Origin: CAJINA01 sp964647585
GTDB lineage: Bacteria; Desulfobacterota; Desulfobacteria; Desulfobacterales; CAJINA01
DNA: 64,000 nt
NCBI GenBank assembly: GCA_964647585.1
Contig: CAZYGG010000012.1
Span: forward strand, 6,582 to 70,581
Direction: 5' to 3'
The notes beneath the pieces were generated by a model. It did no database searches and had not been told where the DNA came from. It worked only from the letters and a program-made list of their open reading frames with translations. How positions within the stretch are numbered: the stretch's first letter is position 1; every line of letters starts with the position of its first letter. The position numbers were made by a program, and so were the translations under genes. This document shows, one piece after another, positions 8,977 to 17,664 of the stretch.

Positions 8977-10350
8977 TTATGTTAATCCACCGGTCACGTT
9001 AAAAACCTGGCCGGTCGTGTATTTCGCCCCATCTCCGATGAAAAATAAGATGGACGCGGTGACGTCAAATACTTCTCCCAGACGGCCGGAGGGAATCTTT
9101 TCCGCAAGATCGGCCTTGAGTTCCTTTTCGATATTCTGGGGACGAACGGCGCCGATATATCCGGGAACAATACAGTTCACATTGACGCCGGCGGCGGCCA
9201 TCTCCGCGGACATGGCCTGACTCAAGGCCACTGCGCCAGCCTTGGCTGTCTCGTAACGAATGGGGTCTATGTACCGGTCCCAACTCCAGGGAGCAAGATA
9301 GACAATCCGGCCCGACCGGCGGGCGGCCATCTGGCTTTTAAAATACCCGGCCAGGTCATGGGCACACCGCATGTTCTCTTCGAAGGGGTCACCCGGTTGC
9401 TGCTTTTGGCCTTTAAGGGGTTGATCAATGGTCCCGATGCCCAGATCGTGGATATACATATCGATGGGCCCGTACTCTTTCTCAATGTCCTGGATCTGTT
9501 CCGGGGTGAGCGGGCCTTGCTGCTCGATCGTGCAGTTGGGTGTGCAGACAGACTGGTGTTCCAGGTTTTTGGAAGGCTTCCAGGCCCCCTGGCGACTATC
9601 CACATGCATGATCAGCCTGATTCCCTGGGCCAGAAAAGCACTGCACACGGCCTGCCCCAATACAGTTCCGCCATTTACTACCAGCGCGGTTTTCCCCATG
9701 AGGGAATCCGATGTTGGAGAGGGCGCGGCTGAGTCTTGTTCACCGCCTAACAGGCCGTTAAACACCAGTTCAAGAATTTGGCGTTCGGCTTCAAGCTGGC
9801 TGGTATGGCCCCTGAGGTCCCACCGCTTGACCGTCAAGGTGTCAATCATTGATTTAATCAAATTGGCTACCAGGCGTACATTGCAGTCACTGAATTTTCC
9901 CTGGGCAATACACTCTTTAATAACCACTTCAAATTTTGCCAGGTGAGCGCGCTCTTTCTCCAAAAGACGCCTGAGAAAATCTCCACCGAGGATATGGGTT
10001 TCCTGATATAGCAACAGCACTGCGTCCGCATACTGATCCATCATGTTGAACTCGGCCCGGACCATGCGGCGCAACTTATCGATAGGGTCCTGAATGTTTT
10101 CAAGGCTCCGGTTAAGAAACTCCATGGCTGAGCCGGCTACAAAATCGTGGATGAGGAAAAAAATATCTTCCTTGCTCCCCACGTAATCGTAGACATTCCC
10201 ATGGCTTAAACCGGCTTCTTCAGCAAGTTCCTTCAGGGTGGTTTTGTGATACCCGTTTATTGAAAAGAGTTTGATTGCGGCCAGAATAATTTGCCGGCGA
10301 CGCTTTTTCACCAGATCTTTATTTTTGACTGTGGTTGGAATGCTGCGCAT
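8977..10350 (-). CDS. TetR-type regulator fused to a short-chain dehydrogenase domain
   Basis: One 457-residue frame holds two domains. Residues 1-200 are a TetR repressor: the helix-turn-helix runs through ELAEEAGLSHGNVYDYVGSK, followed by a helical ligand-binding part. After a Ser/Pro-rich linker (about 201-217) residues 218-457 form an SDR: a glycine motif NGGTVLGQ in place of TGxxxGxG, Tyr366-x3-Lys370 in RYETAK, and the VNCIVPGY and TTGQVFNVTGG segments. The usual catalytic serine is unclear (LAPWSW). The start has a GGGGG box. Tandem operator-like repeats lie just upstream. The SDR half may act as a sensor of a nucleotide or acyl ligand, or as an enzyme; this is inference. Confidence 0.85.
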   Translation of the reverse strand: MRSIPTTVKNKDLVKKRRRQIILAAIKLFSINGYHKTTLKELAEEAGLSHGNVYDYVGSKEDIFFLIHDFVAGSAMEFLNRSLENIQDPIDKLRRMVRAEFNMMDQYADAVLLLYQETHILGGDFLRRLLEKERAHLAKFEVVIKECIAQGKFSDCNVRLVANLIKSMIDTLTVKRWDLRGHTSQLEAERQILELVFNGLLGGEQDSAAPSPTSDSLMGKTALVVNGGTVLGQAVCSAFLAQGIRLIMHVDSRQGAWKPSKNLEHQSVCTPNCTIEQQGPLTPEQIQDIEKEYGPIDMYIHDLGIGTIDQPLKGQKQQPGDPFEENMRCAHDLAGYFKSQMAARRSGRIVYLAPWSWDRYIDPIRYETAKAGAVALSQAMSAEMAAAGVNVNCIVPGYIGAVRPQNIEKELKADLAEKIPSGRLGEVFDVTASILFFIGDGAKYTTGQVFNVTGGLT

Positions 10351-10380
10351 AAAGCCCCCTTTTTTCGGGTTAGGGCCGTA

Positions 10381-10418
10381 TTCCGATTGATCGTTCAGGT
10401 TCCGACTGACCGTTCAGA
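10381..10418. promoter_or_regulatory. Tandem operator-like repeat upstream of the TetR-SDR gene
   Basis: Two adjacent 19-base copies, TTCCGATTGATCGTTCAGG and TTCCGACTGACCGTTCAGA, start at 10381 and 10400. Each holds a partial dyad (TTGA or CTGA facing TCAG), a layout common for TetR operators. They lie about 30 bases before the TetR-SDR start codon, fitting autoregulation. Confidence 0.55.
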
Positions 10419-10557
10419 TTTTTAGCCAATACAATTCCGCTTGTCAAGTCAAATTCCATTCATTTGCTACAGTTTATTTTGAAGTGTCTATTTTGAAACG
10501 GATAAAGCTGAAATATCAGAATTGAGTATATGCGGTGGTAGAAATTGACAAAACGAT

Positions 10558-11055
10558 TTATTTAAAGATGTACTTTTCGTTGGACAGTTTGTTGGTCGGA
10601 TCGTTTTCGTTTGTCATTTGTTTTAGAAGTTCCCGTTCTTGAGACAACGGTAAGCGCCCTGTCAAATGGGCGTAGCATACTTGTTCGTCATTTTGGTTTG
10701 TAAAAAAAGCTTCCGCCTCTGCACGCCCGGTTTTTTCTATCTTTGTAATCGTAATGGTACAAAGGATGGTATCCTCGAAATAGACAGGCCTTATGTATTT
10801 AAAGTTCATACCGGTAGCAAGCCAGCCCACTTGCCCACCAAACTCGCAAATCATTGAACCAACGAGAAGGCCATGGCAAATCAGGCCACTAAAACCTTTT
10901 ATGTTTGTCCATCGTAAATCGTAATGGACAGGATTATAGTCTCTTGTTAAATCACCGAACGATTTGGTCTCATCCTCTGTGAAGGTACGTGTGTAAGTAA
11001 CTGAATCTCCCTCTTTAAACCTTTGGATGGCTTTTATTCGAATCGGATTTGGCAT
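10558..11055 (-). CDS. MaoC-like (R)-specific hydratase, hot-dog fold
   Basis: 165 residues. The hydratase signature is clear: Asp and His in RDYNPVHYD, then FSGLICHGLL, the MaoC/PhaJ catalytic dyad region that hydrates enoyl-CoA to (R)-3-hydroxyacyl-CoA. The C-terminal 25 residues are polar and lie outside the domain. The ribosome site is weak (AATATAAAAA before the ATG). The gene is more AT-rich than the dehydratase cluster, suggesting separate ancestry. It could serve the same acyl-CoA pathway as the neighbouring genes. Confidence 0.85.
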   Translation of the reverse strand: MPNPIRIKAIQRFKEGDSVTYTRTFTEDETKSFGDLTRDYNPVHYDLRWTNIKGFSGLICHGLLVGSMICEFGGQVGWLATGMNFKYIRPVYFEDTILCTITITKIEKTGRAEAEAFFTNQNDEQVCYAHLTGRLPLSQERELLKQMTNENDPTNKLSNEKYIFK

Positions 11056-11258
11056 TTTTTATATTCTCATCAATACGCTATAAGAAGCGTCATATCCTCG
11101 CCCCATGTGAACATCGGGCTTCTTGAGTAATGGCTTGAAAACGCCCCTACGGGTCGTGTCAATCCTTTTGGGTTAGTACTTTAATAGTTATTTCTCCCAC
11201 CCATTAAGGCATTCTGTGTATTCTTCTGAAGTGAATGTTTTGATGAACTCATTTCCTT

Positions 11259-11384
11259 TCAACTTTTTGTAATCACAGCCTGGGTCTGGATTGTCCGACT
11301 GATTAACTCATTCTTCTCATTGGTAATGTCTGTCTGGACCACTATCGTATAGGGCCTAACGTGAACGTAATTAAAAAGGGCAAT
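11259..11384 (-). pseudogene. Possible eroded hot-dog thioesterase C-terminus
   Basis: A 41-codon open stretch without a start codon reads VVQTDITNEKNELISRTIQT near its end, like the last strands of PaaI-type thioesterases. An overlapping frame (to 11189) gives KTFTSEEYTECLNGWEK before a stop. Both are fragments. The rest of 11056-11633 is AT-rich with no other coding sequence that I can support. Confidence 0.25.
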
Positions 11385-11633
11385 TCACTCGACAGATGCG
11401 TATCTATCTATTCGATTTAAAACTGCACCTCGATTTTGGAACATTTACAAATTACAGATTGCTTGTCAAATTTGGATCGTAAAATTTTTTCAAGCGATAT
11501 TACATCCTGTGGTCAGACGAAATTCCTGATGAGTGGTGATTATGAACCAGTCAATGAATATATCTAATTATCTGGTCATGTTTTGATTAATGGGGAGTAT
11601 CTGGTAAATATTTGAGCAGTCGGGGGGGTGATC

Positions 11634-11712
11634 GTCATGCCGGACTTGATCCGGCATCCAGCGACGTTACCTTTATACGGACTGGATCCCGGCTTTCGCC
11701 TGGATGACGGGC
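11634..11712. repeat. Palindromic GTCATGCCGG repeat
   Basis: The sequence starts GTCATGCCGGACTTGATCC and ends CTTTCGCCTGGATGACGG, with the two halves forming an imperfect inverted repeat. The same unit occurs in opposite orientation at 15975-16051. It is a widespread type of intergenic repeat in this lineage and has no coding content. Between 11713 and 11869 only an AACCCTTGG-type repeat is seen. Confidence 0.65.
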
Positions 11713-11869
11713 GTTCACCAAGAAAACTTCCCGACTTCTGAATTATTTAGCATTTCACTCGAACCCTTGGATCCTGGACCCCTTGACCCCTCTGGGGTAA
11801 CACCTGTCAATTGGAGATTACTTATTTATCGGCCCTAATCAACTACAACTAATCGGGAGATGATCCGTA

Positions 11870-12607
11870 TTACTTTTGATTTCCTTCATAATGGGCGATG
11901 CGGCTGTCCCAGTATTTGTTCACCTGCTCAATATACATTTCTTCAGGTATGAAAGGTTGGTCTATCTTTTGCGCTGTAGCCTCTGAGATTTTCATATTTT
12001 CAACAACTTCTTTTGCAGCCATCCTTACATTTTGTTTATACTCATCCAAGAGCGAATCAAGCCCAACTTTATCAGCCATCTTCAATAGAACCGCTTCCCC
12101 TTTATATATTTCAAAAATAACTTCTGAATAAAGATCCATAGCCATACGGTTGAAATACTGGCTGATAAATTCACAACATTTTTGTTCAGGAAATGCACCT
12201 GTTGCTATCACCCCTAATTGGGGATATTGGTCATATTTTTTGATATGCCCTGTATATCCATTCTCCCTTCTCACCAGGTGTGGATCCATAATTGGCACCA
12301 TTCTATCGAGAAAGGTCTTCATGATTCCTGTCACATTATGGATATAGACAGGAGTCGCCATGACAACGAGATCGGATTGCATGAATTTCTCTAAGAGACC
12401 AGCCATATCATCTTTCAAAGCGCACTTGCCGGGTGTCTTGGTCCAGCATTTAACACACGCAATACAATTATTTATTTCTTTTTCTGCTAATAGAACAACC
12501 TCAACTTTTGCTCCAGCTGCTTTAGCACCTTCAGCAAATTCATTGATTATCACATAGGTGTTACCCCGGGTCTTATGTATACTTCCATAAAAAACTGTTA
12601 TTTTCAT
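11870..12607 (-). CDS. Iron-sulfur flavoprotein / NADPH-dependent FMN reductase family
   Basis: 245 residues with a flavodoxin-like N-terminus (FYGSIHKTRGNTY, the FMN phosphate loop) and a compact cysteine motif CIACVKCWTKTPGKC, that is C-x2-C-x2-C-x7-C, the [4Fe-4S] pattern of archaeal and anaerobe iron-sulfur flavoproteins. ATPVYIHNVTGIMKTFLDR is the usual second FMN-contact region. Such proteins shuttle electrons from ferredoxin to oxygen species or quinones; the physiological acceptor here is unknown. The gene stands alone, is AT-richer than its neighbours, and is followed by an 800-base gene-poor stretch. Confidence 0.85.
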   Translation of the reverse strand: MKITVFYGSIHKTRGNTYVIINEFAEGAKAAGAKVEVVLLAEKEINNCIACVKCWTKTPGKCALKDDMAGLLEKFMQSDLVVMATPVYIHNVTGIMKTFLDRMVPIMDPHLVRRENGYTGHIKKYDQYPQLGVIATGAFPEQKCCEFISQYFNRMAMDLYSEVIFEIYKGEAVLLKMADKVGLDSLLDEYKQNVRMAAKEVVENMKISEATAQKIDQPFIPEEMYIEQVNKYWDSRIAHYEGNQK

Positions 12608-12644
12608 AGCTGCCCTCGTTACGTTTGCATGAAATATTCTGGCT

Positions 12645-12788
12645 GGAAGAATCTAGAAAAACGGATTTTGGTTCAAGATCAAGGCGCATGAAAAAATCGA
12701 ACCGGAGGAATACCCCAGTATTTCGAGGATTTGATTTTTTCACCCAACGCCGAGATTGGGCCAAAAGACTTTTTTGAGATAGCTTCTA
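12645..12788. repeat. TAGAAG-type MITE, copy 1
   Basis: The right end reads AAAAGACTTTTTTGAGATAG then CTTCTA; the left end is a diverged inverse (GAAGAATCTAGAAAAACGG). The core carries ATTTTGGTTCAAG, CCGGAGGAATACC and CCCAACGCCGAGATTGGGCC, shared with the other copies. The TAG stop of the GltS-like gene lies within its right terminal repeat. Confidence 0.8.
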
Positions 12789-14147
12789 AGCCCTCTTTTC
12801 GCGGGTAGACCCCAGCAATTTGAGCAACAGCATACAGGCCGACAGGATAGCGGCAAAGACCAGCACCGTCATGCCGACGCTCCAGCCCCACCACAGGGGC
12901 GCGTTTACGAGCACGGTACACCCGCCCACGATAGGCGTTGCAATAATGTTCATCACTGCGATCTCAAAGGCAACCGGTGTTTTGAATTCAGGGTCGGTAA
13001 TTCGCAGGAGCAAAAGGCCGCAGGAGACTGTTCCGGTTACCGTGCCGAAAATAGCGGCAGACCGCTCCAGCCCGAAAACATCCAACTTTCTGCCAAAGTG
13101 GATCACCAGAAAAGTGGTCATAATGCCGTTGACCAGTGCAATCACGCTGATGGGTAGGATGTAGTCCCAGACGATCTTGAGTTGAATAGCCGCTACAGTG
13201 GCCACGATAAGGTAATCCACGGACCAGCCTGTAATCCTGCGCTGGATACCGGTATCGACCAGATGGACAACGCCCGCAATCTTCATGAGCCATTTCACCA
13301 GGTAGGCAATGCCCAGCCCAAATAAAAAGAAAAATCCCCACAGGATGGTACTCACATCCGGCGGGAAAAATGAACCGAGCAGTCTTACACCGGCCCAGGT
13401 GATCCCGTAAACCACCCCCACCAGGGCGGTCTGAAAGGCCAGGGTTTCCGCGTTGCCGGTGTGAATGGTCAGGCTCCCCGCAGATTCGTTTTGGCCGCTC
13501 TTGGGCAGCAGACCGACAATGAAATCCCGGGAAAGCTCACCGGAACCAAAGGTGGCCCAGCCTTTACGAATACCGTAGTTGACCAGAGGCACGCCCACAA
13601 AAAAGGCAAAAAAGTACCCCAGGGCCGCAAAGGTCAACCCTATGGTGGCCGCGTTGGCAAATCCCAGCCCCTCCCAGGCCTTGCCGATAGACAGCGCCTG
13701 CCCAGGTCCTTCCTCAAACCCCAGAGGTACCAGAAACCCGAAAGTCGGAAACAATTTCAGGCCGACTAATCCGAATAAAATTACAAAAAGGCCCCCTAAA
13801 ACCGCCTGCATCGAAAAGGACATACCCTGCACGAGTGCCATCCAGGTCGGGCCTTTCAGCCGCTGCTTTTTAGATATGGACGGAGTCTCATCATCGTCCC
13901 GGGTCAGTCCCACGGAAATAAAAGAGATGTTGAAAAAATGGTAGGCAAAGGTCTCAATGGTGCCGGCGCCGATGTCCAGAAGTCCCGTGTGCATGAGAAC
14001 CAACCCGAACACCCCGCCGATCAGACAACTGGGAAAGAGATACCGCTGCAAAAATCCTACTTTCGCGCGCAGGGCTACGCCCACCAGCAGCAGACCGGAA
14101 AGTAAAGCAAACACCAGCATGCTATCAAACGGAAAAGGACTGTGCAT
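12786..14147 (-). CDS. GltS-like sodium/glutamate symporter
   Basis: About 453 residues, hydrophobic with some 10-12 membrane segments, similar in length to or somewhat longer than GltS. The hallmark GFEEGPGQA segment and internal repeat are visible, so it should be a Na+-coupled transporter of glutamate or a similar anion. The ATG at 14147 has GGAG 6 bases upstream; a TTG 12 bases earlier overlaps that box and is rejected. Its stop codon is formed at the end of a MITE, so the last residues (STREKRA) may not be ancestral. The next gene upstream encodes a PLP-dependent decarboxylase/lyase that could use the imported amino acid. Confidence 0.85.
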   Translation of the reverse strand: MHSPFPFDSMLVFALLSGLLLVGVALRAKVGFLQRYLFPSCLIGGVFGLVLMHTGLLDIGAGTIETFAYHFFNISFISVGLTRDDDETPSISKKQRLKGPTWMALVQGMSFSMQAVLGGLFVILFGLVGLKLFPTFGFLVPLGFEEGPGQALSIGKAWEGLGFANAATIGLTFAALGYFFAFFVGVPLVNYGIRKGWATFGSGELSRDFIVGLLPKSGQNESAGSLTIHTGNAETLAFQTALVGVVYGITWAGVRLLGSFFPPDVSTILWGFFFLFGLGIAYLVKWLMKIAGVVHLVDTGIQRRITGWSVDYLIVATVAAIQLKIVWDYILPISVIALVNGIMTTFLVIHFGRKLDVFGLERSAAIFGTVTGTVSCGLLLLRITDPEFKTPVAFEIAVMNIIATPIVGGCTVLVNAPLWWGWSVGMTVLVFAAILSACMLLLKLLGSTREKRA

Positions 14148-14207
14148 AATAATCTCCAAAAAACAGGGTTCGAGGGGTCAAGGGTCCAAGGGGTCAAGTG
14201 TTTTCAG

Positions 14208-14255
14208 GTCTTCAGCATTTCACTCGAACCCTTGGCCCCTGGAGCCCTTGAATCC
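14208..14255. repeat. ATTTCACTCGAACCCTTGG intergenic repeat
   Basis: ATTTCACTCGAACCCTTGGC followed by CCCTGGAGCCCTTGAATCC. Related copies occur near 11752 and 17553, and an inverse partial copy (TCAAGGGTCCAAGGGGTCAA) directly precedes this one at 14177. The role is unknown; the copies always lie between genes. Confidence 0.5.
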
Positions 14256-14325
14256 TAATTGCACAAGCGTATGCAAGATGACCCCTCTTTCAACAATTCT
14301 CAATAGCTTGATCGAGAGACGGCCT

Positions 14326-15762
14326 TCATTGTACAAACAAATCATTCACGAAACTTTTCAGTATTTTCTCACGGGCCGCGGCCGGCAGCTCATCCAGCAC
14401 CCCATTGATATCCGCCATGCGCTCGGGCAGCCCCTGCCCGCCTACCCCGGCCATGGCCAGCAGGCCGTTGATGTCTTCATCCGACACATTGGCAAGGTCC
14501 ACTTCCCCGAGCCCATCCCGGACCATCTTCACCAGATCGCCCTCTGGTAAGGCAGCCGCAGTCTGCACACATTCGGCCAGGTCTTTAAGCAATTCATCTT
14601 CCCAGCCAACATTGGAAGCACTGATGGAAAGGTGGATGTGCGCCGGAGAGTTATCAAAAGAGAGTGCCGGCTGAATGTACCACCCGCGGGCATTCATTTC
14701 ATCTATGATGTGGAAAACATTGATGCTGTCGGAGGTAAAGGCCACCAGGCTCATCTGCGGCTGCGCCAGCAGGTGAATGCCGTCGATCGCGTCGATGCCG
14801 GCCGCAATCTTTTTCACAGCGGCCAGCTTCTTCCGAGCGATTTCCAGGTAACCCGCATCCCCCACGTAATTCAGGACTGCCCAGGCCGCCGCCATGGGCC
14901 CGCCGGATTTACTGCTCTGGATCGCATTGTTGATAATCGTATAACCTATCCAACTGGAACATGCAAATATCTGGTGTCGGCGCAGATCCTTACTGCGGTA
15001 GAGCACCAGGGAGGCGCCCTTGGGTGAATAGGCATACTTGTGCAGGTCCATGGAGATGGAAGAGACACCGGGTACACTGAAATCAAAATCCGGCACCGGC
15101 TCCCCCAGCCGCTTGAAATACGGTAGCAGAAAGCCGCCCATACAGGCATCCGTATGCAGCCACAGATCCTTTTCCAGGGCAATGTCACTCAATTCGCCTA
15201 TGGGATCGATGACACCCTGGGCATAGGAAGGGGCGCTGCCCACCAGCATGATGGTGTTTTCCGTTATTGCCTGCCTTACTTTATCGGCAGACACTTTGAA
15301 CGTCTCCGGGTCCACGGCCACCGACACGACTTTCACGTCCAGGTAGTGGGCCGCCTTGTGAAACGCCGCATGGGCAGTAGTGGGCAGAATCATTTCCGGC
15401 TGTTTAATTTCGGGCCTTTTTTCGCGATAGCAATCCCGGGCGGCCTTAACGGCCAGAATGATGCTTTCGGTACCGCCGCTGGAAAAATTACCGACCACGT
15501 TTTCATCGCCCCGTAAATGCCTGGCACCAAAAGCGGCAAGCTCCCTTTCCAACTTTTGCAGGCTCTGGAAGACCGTAAAATCGAGGCCATTTTCCGACAG
15601 AAAGGCGTTGTACGCCTTTTTCCCAACGGCCATGACATCCTTGCCGGGATCGAAGACATATCCGAAAGCCCGGCCCTCTTGCCATTTCAGGTCATCCTTG
15701 CGAAAATCCTCCAACTTTGTGAATACTTCTTTTTCCGACATTCCCTTTTTAGATATTTGCAT
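14326..15762 (-). CDS. PLP-dependent group II decarboxylase, sphingosine-1-phosphate-lyase-like
   Basis: 478 residues. Motifs follow the S1P-lyase branch of the fold-type I PLP enzymes: GTESIILAVKAARD, HTDACMGGFLLPYF, SMDLHKYAYSPKG with the Schiff-base lysine in DLHKY, and SGGPMAAAWA. Bacterial members cleave or decarboxylate small amine or amino-acid substrates. The start at 15762 is favoured by a GGGGAG box; the open frame continues 40 codons upstream into low-complexity sequence and is not believed. Its neighbour, the GltS-like symporter, suggests an acidic amino acid substrate (glutamate or aspartate decarboxylation), but sequence alone does not decide between decarboxylase and lyase. Confidence 0.8.
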   Translation of the reverse strand: MQISKKGMSEKEVFTKLEDFRKDDLKWQEGRAFGYVFDPGKDVMAVGKKAYNAFLSENGLDFTVFQSLQKLERELAAFGARHLRGDENVVGNFSSGGTESIILAVKAARDCYREKRPEIKQPEMILPTTAHAAFHKAAHYLDVKVVSVAVDPETFKVSADKVRQAITENTIMLVGSAPSYAQGVIDPIGELSDIALEKDLWLHTDACMGGFLLPYFKRLGEPVPDFDFSVPGVSSISMDLHKYAYSPKGASLVLYRSKDLRRHQIFACSSWIGYTIINNAIQSSKSGGPMAAAWAVLNYVGDAGYLEIARKKLAAVKKIAAGIDAIDGIHLLAQPQMSLVAFTSDSINVFHIIDEMNARGWYIQPALSFDNSPAHIHLSISASNVGWEDELLKDLAECVQTAAALPEGDLVKMVRDGLGEVDLANVSDEDINGLLAMAGVGGQGLPERMADINGVLDELPAAAREKILKSFVNDLFVQ

Positions 15763-15974
15763 ATGTATCTCCCCGATTGTAAAGAAACCTGCCCCAAAGA
15801 CATAATCTTGACAGTTTATGATCAAAATTCGAAATGCGAATATCGAAACCCGGAATGTTTTCAAGGCGAACGCCGCAAACAAATTAAAAATTCAAATGTC
15901 TCAATGACCAAAACAAAACCCATAACGATAGGCCAGACAGATAGATCGGATGCGGGAATTTCCCTTAATAATTG

Positions 15975-16051
15975 TCCGTCATACCGGCGAAAGCCTTGAG
16001 CCAGTCCACATCAAGAAAACGCCACTGGATGCCGGATCAAGCCCGGCATGA
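15975..16051. repeat. Palindromic GTCATACCGG repeat, opposite orientation
   Basis: The stretch from GTCATACCGGCGAAAGCC to GATCAAGCCCGGCATGACA is the reverse-oriented partner of 11634-11712. Around it (15820-15905 and 16085-16165) AT-rich TTCGAATATCGAAA-type repeats fill the 700-base space between the PLP enzyme and the TetR gene. Confidence 0.6.
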
Positions 16052-16205
16052 CAACCAAAAGAACCCGACTACTGTAATAGATTGTTTGGTTCATTCGAAT
16101 TTCTGTCATTCGATATTGTTTCGGATTTCGATATTCGTGCTTCGAATTTACTTGCTAACCTATTCAAAGACATAGTCAACGACTTTACCTTTAGCAAAGC
16201 GGGGA

Positions 16206-16391
16206 CTACCCCTGATAGATGCTCCACATCGTTTTTATCAATAAAAGCCCGGCGAGCAACATCAGGTACAACATGACCCTTTTGCGAAAAAGAGCCTGAT
16301 CGGTCTGAAAAAAAGTCTGTTTGCCTACCGCCAGGCCAATCCCCATGGGAACCAGGGCAACTAAAAAAAGTGGTTTCAGCCGGGGTGCGAG
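16206..16391 (-). other. Possible small two-helix membrane protein without a clear start
   Basis: An open frame ending in TAG at 16206 reads two strongly hydrophobic segments, LKPLFLVALVPMGIGLAVGK and MLYLMLLAGLLLIKTMWSIY, joined by a polar TFFQTDQALFRKR. No ATG, GTG or TTG lies upstream of the first helix in this frame, and an ATG at 16395 is in another frame. It may be a real small gene with an unusual start or a frameshifted remnant. It lies divergent to the TetR gene. Confidence 0.3.
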
Positions 16392-16512
16392 GCATATTAA
16401 CTCTTGACTCTCAAATGGGACAATTGTAAGTTTTCAATATAGTGCTTTATATTTCACTACTGTGAATTATCATTCGTCAATATGCATTGTCAACCCAATT
16501 CCGGATAAAGAT

Positions 16513-17169
16513 ATGACGGCTACAGACAGAAAAGCCTGGGAGAAAGCCCAGCGTGAAAAACGGATCATAGACATTGCCCAGGAGGTTTTCGTCTCCAGGG
16601 GATACGAGCAAACCACCATACCCGCCATTGCGGACGCGGCTGGTTATAACAAGCGTACGATTTATCTATATTTCAAAGATAAAGAGGAAATTTTCCTGGC
16701 GGTGGTGTTGCGCTGTCTGCAACTATTGAAATCCGGTGTTGAGACCGCTACGGAACTGGTGCCGGAAGAAAGACCCGGACTAAAGGAATTTGCGTGGGCC
16801 TTTTTCTATTTTTCAGAGGACTATCCGGTTTTTATGGATTTGATTATGCTCTACGAATCCCGGCATTTTGTCTACCATGAGGCGGACAGACCGGACCATT
16901 ACGGTGAGCGGCACGCTGCCTGTCAGGCGGTGTCCGACGAGATTTCTGACATGGCAACCACTGCCATTGAAAAGGGCATTGCAAGCGGTGACCTGGTGAC
17001 CGACCTGACACCCCGCCAGCTGATGCTGCTACTCTGGGGCCAGATCTTCGGGGTTATCCAGATTCTGCGTATCCGGGAAAAGCATTTTGAGGGCGCCTTC
17101 GGCCTGGGCCGAGACGAACTTTTCAACCATTTTGTGGCGTTGACGGAGTCGGCACTGGTAAAAAAATAG
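16513..17169 (+). CDS. TetR/AcrR-family transcriptional regulator
   Basis: 218 residues from the ATG at 16513; a GTG at 16462 in the same frame would add 17 residues with no family similarity. The DNA-binding part reads IIDIAQEVFVSRGY, TIPAIADAAGYNKRTIYLYF, a canonical TetR helix-turn-helix, followed by a helical C-terminal sensor domain. The ligand and target are unknown; the divergent possible membrane protein and the PLP/GltS pair are the nearest candidates. No clear operator was seen. Confidence 0.85.
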   Translation: MTATDRKAWEKAQREKRIIDIAQEVFVSRGYEQTTIPAIADAAGYNKRTIYLYFKDKEEIFLAVVLRCLQLLKSGVETATELVPEERPGLKEFAWAFFYFSEDYPVFMDLIMLYESRHFVYHEADRPDHYGERHAACQAVSDEISDMATTAIEKGIASGDLVTDLTPRQLMLLLWGQIFGVIQILRIREKHFEGAFGLGRDELFNHFVALTESALVKK

Positions 17170-17219
17170 AACGGCAATTCCGCCAAGCATACACAGAATT
17201 GCCGTCTTGTATTCAAACG

Positions 17220-17420
17220 CTATTGGGTTTTGTTGTCCGGCTGACTTTGGCCGCGCTGCCCACCTCGACCCGGCTGTCTGCCTGCGCCCTGTTTCCGACC
17301 TTGCCCCTTGCCCTTACGGTTCCCTGCGCCCTGGCGCTGGGGATCACGGCGGCAGTTACCCTGCCCTCTGCCAACCCCGGGCCCTTTTCCCTGCGGTCCT
17401 GTTCCGTCTCCCTGTGGCAT
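17220..17420 (-). CDS. DUF5320-like Gly/Arg/Gln-rich small protein
   Basis: 66 residues beginning MPQGDGTGPQGKGPGVGRGQ and continuing with a single early Cys, then a Gly-Gln-Arg-rich tail. The start pattern MPxGDGTGPxGxGP is that of DUF5320 proteins, which usually sit beside NifX-like and MinD-like genes, as here. AAAGGAGG lies 8 bases before the ATG; a GTG inside that box is rejected. Function unknown. It is the last gene of the Fe-S operon. Confidence 0.75.
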   Translation of the reverse strand: MPQGDGTGPQGKGPGVGRGQGNCRRDPQRQGAGNRKGKGQGRKQGAGRQPGRGGQRGQSQPDNKTQ

Positions 17421-17664
17421 GCGACTCACCTCCTTTTGATACCCGCCAATCAGTACAGGCAGGCTTTTCGCTACTTTTAAAATGGCTCTTCTCTCAATTA
17501 GTTGGGAGAAAAGGTCTAAGTATCTGTTATCCGAGAATTATGATTTTTAGAATTTCACTCGAATCCTTGAACCCATGAATCCTTGAACCCTTCACTTAGA
17601 TCAACTCTTTTGGAGATGATCCTGTAAAATAAATAAACAGTCAGCAGAAACAGCGTTCAGGGCC

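Noticed and set aside
16069..16395. 108-codon minus-strand frame starting with ATG at 16395
   Set aside because: No recognisable protein; it covers repeats, and a different frame in the same place gives the hydrophobic, protein-like pattern.
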